Both the position numbers and the translations under genes were made by a program. This document shows positions 11,201 through 19,719 of a stretch of DNA of 64,000 nucleotides, piece by piece. The number at the start of each line of letters is the position of its first letter. Position 1 is the first letter of the stretch. The stretch spans positions 1-64,000 of the forward strand of contig CAIKHZ010000315.1 of NCBI GenBank assembly GCA_903827375.1, written 5' to 3'. The stretch comes from Akkermansiaceae bacterium (lineage in GTDB: Bacteria > Verrucomicrobiota > Verrucomicrobiia > Verrucomicrobiales > Akkermansiaceae). The notes beneath the pieces are model-generated. The model saw only the letters and a list, made by a program, of their open reading frames with translations, ran no database searches and was not told the origin of the DNA.

Positions 11201-14063
11201 CTTTTCCCAAGGCGTTGGCATCACTCCAGGCACGCCACTATTGGCCGCAAATTCCTCCTACACCGGCGGCCTGACCAAATTGGGCAGCGGCACCCTAACA
11301 CTTAAAGGTGCCAGCACCTATGTCGGCAACACAACGGTGCAGACTGGCACGCTGCTGGTGAGCAACGCAAGCGGATCCGGCACAGGCAGCGGCAACGTGA
11401 GTGTGAAGTCTGGTGCAAGCCTGGGTGGCACCGGCAGCATTGCCGGATCAGTCACGGCGGAAAGCGGTTCAAGCACCTTCTTCAACCTAACCACCAGTGC
11501 CGTCGGGGCCAATGATAAATTATTGGTCGGCGGCAATTTGACGCTAAACAGCAACTCCGTGAAAATTGCCGGCCCGGCCAGCCCAGCCAATCTGGATCAA
11601 TCGGCGGACTATGTGCTCATGAGCATCGCTGGAGCCTCCGGCATCACTGGCGACTTCAATCCGGCACCGTCCTGGGTCGGAACCCAGCCGGCAAACGCGG
11701 CGTTTTATAGTGTTGTGACAGATCACGTCAATAAGCAGGTGCTGCTGCATTACCAAGTGGCCACCTCCTACACAATCTCAGCGTCAGCCGGAAGCGGCGG
11801 CTCGATTAGCCCGCTGGGAGACATCGCGGTGGTGTCTGGCAACGGCCAGTCCTTCACGATCACTCCGGATTCGTTTGACTACATCAGCGATGTGTTGGTG
11901 GACGGATCTTCGGTCGGAGCCGTGACGAGTTATGCGTTCACCAATGTGACTGCCGGCCATACCATCGCAGCGAGCTTCACCCACATCCCTAGCCAGACAA
12001 TCAGCGCAACAGCTAACAGCGGTGGAACGATCAGCCCGAGCGGTGACGTTGTCGTCAGCGGCGGAGCCAATCAGACGTTTGCAGTTAGCCCAAGCACCGG
12101 CTATAAAATCACCGATGTGGTGGTCGATGGCGCATCCCAAGGTGCCGTCACCTCTTATACCTTCACACACCTCACCGATCCCCACACGATCACAGCCAGT
12201 TTCACCGCACTGGCTCAGTACACGATCAGCGCCACGGCCGGCAGCGGCGGTTCCATCACACCGCTAGGGGTCGCCACCAAGTATGAGGCGCAGAGCCAAG
12301 CCTACACCATCACTGCCAACTTTGGCTATAGTATCGCCAGCGTCCTGATCGATGGCGCTAACAACCCGGCGGCGGTCAGCAGCGGCACCTACACATTCAG
12401 TAACCTAGCTGCGTCACACACGATAGACGTCACTTTCGCAGCTAAACCGCTGTTTGCGGTGTCCGGGCAAGTGACCAAATCCAGCGATGGGACGCCCATC
12501 GCGGGTGCCACGGTTTATGCATCGACCACTGCGAACGCATCCGCCAACCCGGCACTCGTCCTAACGACGGATGGCTCCGGCTACTACAATGCCAACTTGT
12601 TCAACGGCGCTTGGAATATCTGTGCTTCCGCCACCGGCTTCACCACCTCTGCCGACGCCACGGTCACGGTCAACAGCGCGCCTCTAGCAGGCCCGAATAT
12701 CCCCCTCAGCGCCAGCGGCAAGAACATCCCAGAGATGAACAACCTGCTCTTCGCGCTCTATGGCAGCGACTTGGTTGCCAACGGTGCCACCACCAACCCA
12801 TGGCCGCTGGAGCATCCCATGGGCCCGACCGCCTCCCGCATGGGAACCCCGTCGCTCACGACCGTCGATGCCCTGCAATGGGAGAAAAACACATACAGCA
12901 CCAATGACGGCTACACGATCGGCACCTACAACGCCGCGATCCCGGCCTCGGGGATCACTGCCACTGCGGTGATCCAACCGACGTACACGGGTGCCCTGAG
13001 TGGTGAGTCTCGCGGTGAAGTGATCGATATGTTCTACAGCGAGTTGTATCTGGCTGTGGCCCACGGCAATACTCAGGGGGTCGCGGAAGGGACGGTCTTC
13101 GTGACTTGGAGAGGCTACAGTTCGCACAACACCGGGTATGTGATTCCCAATGGCCAGAAAACCATTCTCAGTTTGGTGGTGCAGCAGAACGGCAGCATGG
13201 CGCTCTTTGCCAACGGGGTTCAGAAATGGACGGCCTCATCGGGTGTTGACTATTCGACGATCCAGCAATCCGGGCTCGGTGGCAATGCCAAGAGCATCAG
13301 TGTGGGACGCAATGCATGGGATGGCTGGTCCACCTTCAACGGCAACATCGGTGCCGCCTTCCTGTGGAAAACCGCACTGGGCGAGCCCGAGCGAAACACC
13401 TTTGAGGTGGAACTCGGTGGTGCCTTCGGTATCCCCATCAGCCATGATATCACAGCCAGCGCCGGTGCCAATGGGTCAATCAACCCGGCGGGTATCACTC
13501 TTGTAGCCGATGGCACGGACCAAACGTATAACTTTACGGCGCTGGCAGGCTTTGTGCCCGATCAAGTGACCATCGATGGCGGTACCCCGCTGCAGGCCGG
13601 CCCAAGTTATACATTCACCCATGTCACTGCCAGTGGCCACACCATCGCGGTTACCTTCAAAACCCAGCCGGCAGATCTGTTCGGGGCTTGGATCAACAGC
13701 CCGGCATTCAACTCGCCGCCTCTCAGTGACGCCCAGAAGTTGCCAGAAGCCGATCCGGACGGAGACGGTCTGACCAACTTCCAGGAATTTGCCTTCGGCC
13801 TCAATCCAGTTCTCGCCACCTCGGCCAACCCGATCAGCGCGCCCCTCGACAAGGCGAATCACACGTTCAGTTACACCCGCCTATCAACAAGTGGGTTGGC
13901 CTACACCGTGTGGACCTCCACCGACCTGCAGACGTGGACCGGCCCGGCCGTCGTGACCGAGAATATCGGCACGCCTAACAGTGATGGTGTGGTCACCGTC
14001 GAGGTCACCCTTACCTCGCCGCCACCAGGAGGCAACTTGTTCGTTCGCGTTGCCGCGCAGTAA
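8280..14063 (+). CDS. giant exported protein with autotransporter-associated beta-strand repeats, InlB-type B-repeats and a LamG-like segment
   Basis: ~1,927 aa after trimming the start from 8211. Many NTYTGNTTVNAGTL / LTKLGSGTLTLKGASTYVGNTTVQTGTLLVSNASGSG repeats, four TISA..SGGSISP..G repeats, a carboxypeptidase-regulatory-like segment, C-terminal DPDGDGLTNFQEFAFGLNP. Confidence 0.88.
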   Translation: MKPNTRIQKPNRRSGRWLASASFALTALACVVPAMAASKYWDTATTANLQFGNGNWDTGSTTLWSTATGGSSPLVSWANDDDAFFQTAGANVVTITSSVRAKSFTITTNSTVLTLNGGTLQLGSAGANGNLTVGGNQDTSVISSNVQLLGSNPTWNIGRILAITGPISESGGSYGFTQATGTSTLKLSAGNTYTGNTTVNAGTLNLTTFTGASPNSNVTVAAAGTLSLDSASGTYAASVTRAKGVTLNGGTLIVTGAAAGNTSDAITNALTLGSGSSVVTVTPNAATNAQLQAASLLRNVAGGVLFRGANLGNNTLASTTANTGNINFTNAPTLVGGSGSAGSTTVSILPYAIGDNAVAGTGTDLVTYDANGVRRLASSEYLTTLAAGNATLDNVKLTTALTGINSATTANALVLGTGGSLDGSDLLSLNSGAIVALDNTSIGNTTPGSLALGGAEGCVTVITGKTLTIGSALSGTNGLSKMGAGILVLNGSNSGLSGTTTLALGTLKLGNTNALGTGTLTILGGTLDSTVANLVNAGSNPQNWNSNFTFTGTQNLNLGTGAVTLNVAPTVTVSAKTLTVGGAITGTGLTLTKAGAGTMELSSTGSTLNNLIVSAGTFNLDNALVTPSLVLQNATDPLDIKGTTPSFLMNSGTLTVPGRWRLAHDGNYALATITGGTINHTGGASLELGFNQGRCAVTFGGTAIYNGSGRTLDMSNANSCNTLTVVKDTASATFGAININTTNGGANQYGIIKVSDTASLTGTSMQVGVSQNQNNANVSLATVNQTGGTVTINGTVTLASSNVLLNTTLGTLNLQGTYNLAGGTLSATQILGGNGTGVGAQARLDFHGGILAVNAAATTLQTADFIKLANTAANDGKAYIYEGGSIDTGSKSVTINQPLLAPTGSGVASIPFSGTVTTGFFVAPAVRITRGTLDTTGTGATATAEINPLTGAFTGITITNPGTDYTVPPTVVLDFSQGVGITPGTPLLAANSSYTGGLTKLGSGTLTLKGASTYVGNTTVQTGTLLVSNASGSGTGSGNVSVKSGASLGGTGSIAGSVTAESGSSTFFNLTTSAVGANDKLLVGGNLTLNSNSVKIAGPASPANLDQSADYVLMSIAGASGITGDFNPAPSWVGTQPANAAFYSVVTDHVNKQVLLHYQVATSYTISASAGSGGSISPLGDIAVVSGNGQSFTITPDSFDYISDVLVDGSSVGAVTSYAFTNVTAGHTIAASFTHIPSQTISATANSGGTISPSGDVVVSGGANQTFAVSPSTGYKITDVVVDGASQGAVTSYTFTHLTDPHTITASFTALAQYTISATAGSGGSITPLGVATKYEAQSQAYTITANFGYSIASVLIDGANNPAAVSSGTYTFSNLAASHTIDVTFAAKPLFAVSGQVTKSSDGTPIAGATVYASTTANASANPALVLTTDGSGYYNANLFNGAWNICASATGFTTSADATVTVNSAPLAGPNIPLSASGKNIPEMNNLLFALYGSDLVANGATTNPWPLEHPMGPTASRMGTPSLTTVDALQWEKNTYSTNDGYTIGTYNAAIPASGITATAVIQPTYTGALSGESRGEVIDMFYSELYLAVAHGNTQGVAEGTVFVTWRGYSSHNTGYVIPNGQKTILSLVVQQNGSMALFANGVQKWTASSGVDYSTIQQSGLGGNAKSISVGRNAWDGWSTFNGNIGAAFLWKTALGEPERNTFEVELGGAFGIPISHDITASAGANGSINPAGITLVADGTDQTYNFTALAGFVPDQVTIDGGTPLQAGPSYTFTHVTASGHTIAVTFKTQPADLFGAWINSPAFNSPPLSDAQKLPEADPDGDGLTNFQEFAFGLNPVLATSANPISAPLDKANHTFSYTRLSTSGLAYTVWTSTDLQTWTGPAVVTENIGTPNSDGVVTVEVTLTSPPPGGNLFVRVAAQ

Positions 14064-14100
14064 ACGGTTTTTCCGGAGTTTCTGGTTTTCTCTGGAAACG

Positions 14101-14132
14101 GCGGGGCGGTTGACGCTGGTCAACCGCCCCGC
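14101..14132 (+). terminator. strong hairpin downstream of the adhesin gene
   Basis: GCGGGGCGGTTGAC-GCTG-GTCAACCGCCCCGC, perfect 14-bp arms; followed by TTGCTTC, not a true U-run. Confidence 0.65.
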
Positions 14133-14459
14133 TTGCTTCATACTGGCAAGGTAGTTATCACGAGAAGTTCCAGGTCTCGGCCAGCGGCACCGCCGCCGCC
14201 CACATCGTCATCTGCGGCATCCCCGATGCCGCCGGCACACTCTCCCAGTCATCGACGGCGAGATGGGCGATGGCTGAGAGCTTGGCAATTGGGTCCTAGC
14301 ACTGGCGGTGGATTCCGCGCAGCACGCGAGAATTTCGCACTAGAGAAACAATCAGGAGTTGCCAGAGGGCGGTCACACGCCCTAGTGTCGGCGGTCTTCG
14401 CAACGCCCTGCCGCAGGCTCGCCGTCACGCAATCCACCTCTCAGCCGCATCGCCAACCC

Positions 14460-15971
14460 ATGAATCTGTTCCGCAAGAAACCTATCGAGCTCATCGTCGC
14501 CAGCGCTTGCTCGACGGAGGCATTTTACGACAGCCCGACGCTCAAGCGCTCGCTGAGTGCGTTCCAACTCGTCATGTTGGGCATCGGAGTGGTCATCGGG
14601 GCGGGCCTGTTTTCGCTCACCGGCAAGGTGGCGGCGGACAATGCCGGCCCAGGGGTGGTGCTTTCGTTCGTGGTCAGTGGTGTTGCTTGTGCCTTCGCTG
14701 GCTTGTGTTATGCGGAATTTGCCTCGGCAGTGCCGGTGGCGGGCAGCGCGTACTCGTATTCGTACGCCACCATGGGTGAGTTGATGGCGTGGATTATTGG
14801 CTGGGATCTGGTGATGGAATACGCGATCGGGGCTGCCACAGTGGCAGTGAGCTGGTCGGCGTATTTTGTGAAATTTTGTCATCAAATGAATAGGGACATC
14901 CCACTGCAATGGGCGCTCTCGCCGTTTGACTCAGAGACGCTAAAGGACGGCACAGTGATCCACGGGATCGCCAATTTGCCCGCTGCGGCGATCGTGGTGG
15001 TGATGTCGCTGTTATTGATTCGTGGCACCAAGGAAAGCGCGTTGTTCAACACGATCATGGTCGCCGTCAAACTCATGATCGTGCTGTTGGTCATTGGCAT
15101 CGGCTGGGCCTACATCAATCCGGCCAACCACAGTCCGATGATTCCGGAGCGCATCTCCGAGGTGGTCAATGGCCACACGATCTATCACTTTGGCTGGCAG
15201 GGCGTGCTCACCGGTGCGGGCATGATTTTCTTCGCCTACATTGGCTTTGACGCGGTTTCCACTGCTGCCCAGGAGGCCAAGAACCCGCAGCGCGACCTGC
15301 CGATCGGTATTCTCGGTTCCTTATTTATTTGCACGATCCTCTACATCCTGTTCTCGTGGGTCATCACCGGGTTGGCCAATTACACCGAGTTTCACGGCGT
15401 GGTGGACAAGCTCGCGCCGGTAGCCACCGCCTTGGGCCATCTTCCCAAACAGTTCCATTGGCTCCAACAACTCATCGTGCCGGCGATTTTAGCCGGTTTT
15501 TCCTCGGTAATCATGGTGCTTTTGTTGGGTCAGAGCCGGGTTTTCATCACGATGTCGCAGGACGGTTTGCTGCCGAAGTTTTTTTCCGACATTCACCCGA
15601 CGCGTCACACTCCGTGGAAAAGCAACGCGTTATTTGCGGGGTTGGTGGGTACGGCTGTGGCATTTTTGCCGGGCAATTTATTTGGTGAAATGTGCAGTGT
15701 GGGCACGTTGCTGGCGTTTGTGCTTGTGTGCATCGGAGTGATTGTATTGCGCCGCACCAACCCCGACCTGCCGCGGAAGTTCCGCTGCCCGTGGGTTCCA
15801 GTGGTGCCGATCATCGGGGCGTTGCTGTGCCTAGGCATGATGGCATTCCTATCGCCCGATACATGGTTGCGCCTGTTCATTTGGATGGCCGCTGGCCTCA
15901 TCATCTACGCCTTCTACAGTCGCAAGCGCAGCAAATTGGCATCAGAGTCCAGCAAACAACTTCGTTTTTGA
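14460..15971 (+). CDS. APC-family amino-acid permease (cationic amino acid transporter-like)
   Basis: LSAFQLVMLGIGVVIGAGLFSLTGKVAADNAGPGVVLSFVVSGVACAFAGLCYAEFA; ~12 hydrophobic segments; N-terminal part of ORF 14133 is an upstream extension. Confidence 0.92.
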   Translation: MNLFRKKPIELIVASACSTEAFYDSPTLKRSLSAFQLVMLGIGVVIGAGLFSLTGKVAADNAGPGVVLSFVVSGVACAFAGLCYAEFASAVPVAGSAYSYSYATMGELMAWIIGWDLVMEYAIGAATVAVSWSAYFVKFCHQMNRDIPLQWALSPFDSETLKDGTVIHGIANLPAAAIVVVMSLLLIRGTKESALFNTIMVAVKLMIVLLVIGIGWAYINPANHSPMIPERISEVVNGHTIYHFGWQGVLTGAGMIFFAYIGFDAVSTAAQEAKNPQRDLPIGILGSLFICTILYILFSWVITGLANYTEFHGVVDKLAPVATALGHLPKQFHWLQQLIVPAILAGFSSVIMVLLLGQSRVFITMSQDGLLPKFFSDIHPTRHTPWKSNALFAGLVGTAVAFLPGNLFGEMCSVGTLLAFVLVCIGVIVLRRTNPDLPRKFRCPWVPVVPIIGALLCLGMMAFLSPDTWLRLFIWMAAGLIIYAFYSRKRSKLASESSKQLRF

Positions 15972-16024
15972 TAACGGAACCAGAATTTGTGGTGAACGAG
16001 TCAAGTTTCTCAACGGGCGACGAG

Positions 16025-18835
16025 CTAGGCTGACTTCGACTGAGTTCTGGGGGATGGTGTTCCGGTTCCGCCACCACGCCAGATGAGGCGCAGGGCATCG
16101 AGGCGGAGGCGGGGGGCGATGAGGGCGGTTAGGGATTCATCGCGGCAGACTTGGAGATCGGCGAGTTCGGCGGCTGACACTTGAGGGTTTCGGGTTGCGA
16201 GGTCGGCGAGGCGCTCGAGTTCCGCGTTGAGTGTGTCCTCGGCGAGTTTGTGGGCGGCATCCGCGGGGGCTCGGGCGGCGGTAGCGGCGAGTCGGTGGGC
16301 TGAGGCGAGCATTTTTGGAAAAATCTCGCTGCGGAAAGCGGGTTGGTTCACCAGGCGGCGAGGGTCGCCGGGAATCAGCGCGGCGCTGGGCGGAGCTGTG
16401 TCCGACTCGTTGCCGTGGTGATCGACGAGGATGTGGATGGGGGTGGGTGGCAGGAAGCGGTCGAGGTGCAGGCGGGTGGGAGCTAGCACTTCGAGCACGA
16501 AGGCGCATTCAAGCAGAATCGCCTTGCCGTGACCGGCGTGCCAATGGGCAAAGGACGCGTTGCCCAACTCGCTATCGAGGAGATGATCCAGAGCGCCTAG
16601 AAATACCGGGTGATCTGCGGTGAAAAACGTTAGATCCTCACGGGCTAGGGCGGTGGAGCGGTCGAAGGTGGCGGCCAATCCGTCGGGGGGCAGATCGGCG
16701 AAGACTTCGCTGAGGCGTTGGCCGCGCTCAAAGTGATAGGTTCGGGGGCTCAGGTCGGCGACGTCGAGGCCCAGGTGGTCGAAGAGCCAGATGGCGAAGC
16801 GTTCGAATCGCAGGTCGCGATCGGCCGCACGCAGGGATTCGAGCAAGGCCGTGGCTTTGGCCGGTGAAGGAGCGCTGAGTTCGAGCAGGCGGTCGTGGCC
16901 AGTGGCGAGTTCACGGGAGACTTGGGCCTTGAGATCGCGGCTGCGAGCCAGAAAGACTTGGAACTTTTTGGAGGAGGCGGCGGTATTTTGGAGGGCGTCG
17001 AGTTCTGGCAGGAGCGCGCTGGCGAGGGAGGTGGCTCCCTTGAGCGGATGGCTGAAAGCATCGAGCCCTTCATGGAGCCAGAGGGCCTGAAGTTCGGAGG
17101 GGCTGCGCAGGCCGTATGGCACATGAATGTGAATGGTGCCGCTCTGGCCAATGCGATCGAGGCGGCCGATGCGCTGCTCTAGCAACTCAGGGTCGCGCGG
17201 CAACCCGAACAGCACGAGTTGGCGCGCAAACTGGAAATTGCGCCCTTCGCTGCCGATTTCCGAACACACCAGCAGACGTGCGCCCTCGGGGTCGGCGAAC
17301 CAAGCGGCATTGCGGTCGCGTTGGAGGAGGCTGAGGTCTTCATGAAACAGGGCTGTATCGACTTGGATTTCGGCGAGAAGTTTCTGCTGGATCGCGATAG
17401 CGGCCTCGGGTGATCCGGTGATGAGCAGGATTTTTTCGCTCTGAGGCAGGCTCCGAAGCAGAGTGGCGAGCCAGCGGTAAGGAGAAGCCCCCTTGGCCAG
17501 TGGGTGGAGGTGGGGTTGGCGCTGCGGAAACCCGCTGAGTTGGTCCCGGGTATTGCGAAACAAGACCCGGCCAGTCCCGAATGAGTCGATCAGCTCGGCT
17601 ACCAGTGGCGCCCGGGCAGCCATGTCGCCACTTTGCAGCGCCGCCAAATGTCCTGCAGCGCGAGGGGATCGGGCGCCGAAGGCATCGAGATCGGCCGACA
17701 GTTCGCCGCGCTGGAGGGCATCCACCACTGCGGCGAGCGGACCGTAGCTGCGGGTTTCCTCCAAAAATGCCTCGAGATCCGCGTGGCGATCGGGATCCAA
17801 CAAGCGAAGGCGGGCAAAATGACCGGTTGGCCCGAGTTGTTGGGGCGTGGCGGTCAATAGCAACAGCGATGGAATGTTGCGGGAAAGCGCCTCGACCATC
17901 GCGTAGGCGGCGGAGGGTTCGTTGGGCGACCATTCCAGGTGATGGGCTTCATCGACGATGAGCATCTCGAAGTCGGCGGCGCAGACCTGTGCTGTGCGAT
18001 TTGGCGATTCAGCTAGAAAGGAGCTGGCGGCGAGGATGAGTTGGGCATCGAGAAAGGGATTGGCATCGGCGGCATGGGCTTCCAGCGAGAGACAGCGGTC
18101 TTCGTCGTAAATGGCGAAGCGCAGGTTGAAGCGGCGCAGCAACTCAATGAACCACTGGTGGATGAGCGGCTCGGGAACTAAAATCAGGATGCGTCCGGCC
18201 CGGCCGGTGAGGTGCAGCCGTTGCAATATCAGGCAAGCCTCGATGGTCTTGCCGAGGCCCACCTCGTCGGCTAACAAAACCCGCGGGTGCAGCCGGGCTG
18301 CGGTTTCGGCGACGATGGCCAACTGGTGAGGGAGCAGTTCGATTCGGGCTCCGGCGAACCCGCGTGCTGGAGCGTGGCGGATGCGACTGTTCCAGACGAG
18401 GGCCTGCATGCGGCCGTCAAAGGAACGCGGAGGGTCACACAACCCGGCGAGCAGGCGTTTGTCCGGACGCACGAAACTCAGCGAATCTAGCAACTCTCCT
18501 TCGACCAATTGGCGTCCGCCACCGTGGTAAGTTAGAACACCCTCATGCGCGAAGACCCTCTCCACCGTGAGACGTTGGCCAGCGCGGTCGGCGACTGTAT
18601 CGCCGACCCCGAAGCTCGCACGGACAAGCGGGGCGGTGCCAAACGCATAAGTGCGGCTGGTTTCGGCGGCGGGAAAGCGCAGAGTAACCGTGTCGCCATC
18701 GACGGCCCGAACAACGCCGAGTCCCAAGGCGGGTTCTGAAGTGGAGAGCCAGCGTTGGCCGGGGGCGGGGTGGTGCATGTGGGAAAAGTTCAGAACTTGC
18801 AGGTGGGGCAACGCCCGGCCGGATTGACCAAGCAT
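16025..18835 (-). CDS. rapA: RapA-like SNF2-family helicase (RNA polymerase-associated)
   Basis: PHQLAIVAETAARLHPRVLLADEVGLGKTIEACLILQRL, ILVPEPLIHQWFIELLRRFNLRFAIYDEDR, IVDEAHHLEW, LLTATPQQLG, SEIGSEGRNFQFARQLVLFGLPRDPELLEQRIGRLDRIGQ. Confidence 0.92.
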   Translation of the reverse strand: MLGQSGRALPHLQVLNFSHMHHPAPGQRWLSTSEPALGLGVVRAVDGDTVTLRFPAAETSRTYAFGTAPLVRASFGVGDTVADRAGQRLTVERVFAHEGVLTYHGGGRQLVEGELLDSLSFVRPDKRLLAGLCDPPRSFDGRMQALVWNSRIRHAPARGFAGARIELLPHQLAIVAETAARLHPRVLLADEVGLGKTIEACLILQRLHLTGRAGRILILVPEPLIHQWFIELLRRFNLRFAIYDEDRCLSLEAHAADANPFLDAQLILAASSFLAESPNRTAQVCAADFEMLIVDEAHHLEWSPNEPSAAYAMVEALSRNIPSLLLLTATPQQLGPTGHFARLRLLDPDRHADLEAFLEETRSYGPLAAVVDALQRGELSADLDAFGARSPRAAGHLAALQSGDMAARAPLVAELIDSFGTGRVLFRNTRDQLSGFPQRQPHLHPLAKGASPYRWLATLLRSLPQSEKILLITGSPEAAIAIQQKLLAEIQVDTALFHEDLSLLQRDRNAAWFADPEGARLLVCSEIGSEGRNFQFARQLVLFGLPRDPELLEQRIGRLDRIGQSGTIHIHVPYGLRSPSELQALWLHEGLDAFSHPLKGATSLASALLPELDALQNTAASSKKFQVFLARSRDLKAQVSRELATGHDRLLELSAPSPAKATALLESLRAADRDLRFERFAIWLFDHLGLDVADLSPRTYHFERGQRLSEVFADLPPDGLAATFDRSTALAREDLTFFTADHPVFLGALDHLLDSELGNASFAHWHAGHGKAILLECAFVLEVLAPTRLHLDRFLPPTPIHILVDHHGNESDTAPPSAALIPGDPRRLVNQPAFRSEIFPKMLASAHRLAATAARAPADAAHKLAEDTLNAELERLADLATRNPQVSAAELADLQVCRDESLTALIAPRLRLDALRLIWRGGGTGTPSPRTQSKSA

Positions 18836-18853
18836 GGCCGGCTGGCAAATTCC

Positions 18854-19711
18854 TTAGGCCCGCAGATCGTGCTGGACGACTTCGCCGGGGCGGGTGCTGG
18901 TGTTAGGCCAGAGTTTTCGGCCCGGATAGATCGAAGTGTGGATGCCGGTGTGAACGTGGTCCCCGACAATGGCACCGAATTTGCGCCGACCCGTGTCCAA
19001 CAGCTCGCCACCGACCATCGAGCGGTGGTTTTTCCCGTCATGACGGAAGTTGGAAACGATCGTGCCGGCACCGAAGTTGACGGCCTCGCCTAACACGGAA
19101 TCGCCGACGTACGATAGGTGACCGACGTTGGTGCGGGACAAAATCAGCGAGTTCTTGATCTCCACGGACTGGCCGATGTGGCAGGCGTCGCCAATGCTGG
19201 TGTGGCCGCGGATATAACAATTCGGGCCGATCCGGCACTTGGCCCCCACCACCACGTTGCCCTCGATGAACACCCCGGGCAAAATCCGTGAACCCGCGCC
19301 CAAATGGACAATTCCCTCCAGCACCGCCGACGGATGAACCTCCCCGAGCAACTCGGATTTTTCCAGACCACCCACGTAGGCCTCGTTGGCCCGCAAAAAA
19401 TCCCAAGGGTGGCGGATGACAAACGAGCGCGTCGCCGCAACGGCTCGCGATGGATCGGGAGTGGCGCCACGCCACGCCAAAGGATTGAGAAAGGCGTCCA
19501 CCAGAGTGTCGGTGGCTCCTGTCAAAGCAGTTAGGTCCAAGGTTGCCAGCCAAGCGTGCGGGTGAAGGGAAATCGCCTCGTTAGCCAGTCCGGCGTTGGC
19601 GACGGCCATCTTCTGGTGTTGCCACAGCGGGATGTTGCCAATGGGAAACTCCTCGATGCTGCGGGTGAGTGACAGCGGCTCACAGTCGGATGAGGCTCGG
19701 GAATCCATCAC
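18854..19711 (-). CDS. left-handed beta-helix acyl/acetyltransferase (GlmU C-terminal-like)
   Basis: Hexapeptide-rich: IHLGAGSRILPGVFIEGNVVVGAKCRIGPNCYIRGHTSIGDACHIGQSVEIKNSLILSRTNVGHLSYVGDSVLGEAVNFGAGTIVSNFRHDGKNH; no N-terminal uridyltransferase domain. Confidence 0.82.
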   Translation of the reverse strand: MMDSRASSDCEPLSLTRSIEEFPIGNIPLWQHQKMAVANAGLANEAISLHPHAWLATLDLTALTGATDTLVDAFLNPLAWRGATPDPSRAVAATRSFVIRHPWDFLRANEAYVGGLEKSELLGEVHPSAVLEGIVHLGAGSRILPGVFIEGNVVVGAKCRIGPNCYIRGHTSIGDACHIGQSVEIKNSLILSRTNVGHLSYVGDSVLGEAVNFGAGTIVSNFRHDGKNHRSMVGGELLDTGRRKFGAIVGDHVHTGIHTSIYPGRKLWPNTSTRPGEVVQHDLRA

Positions 19712-19719
19712 GGGGCAGG

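Noticed and set aside
8800-11400. Possible DNA repeat array
   Set aside because: Repetition is at the protein level (beta-strand repeats); nucleotide units are diverged and coding.
14133-14459. N-terminal 109 aa of ORF 14133
   Set aside because: Low-complexity upstream extension; the conserved permease starts at 14460.
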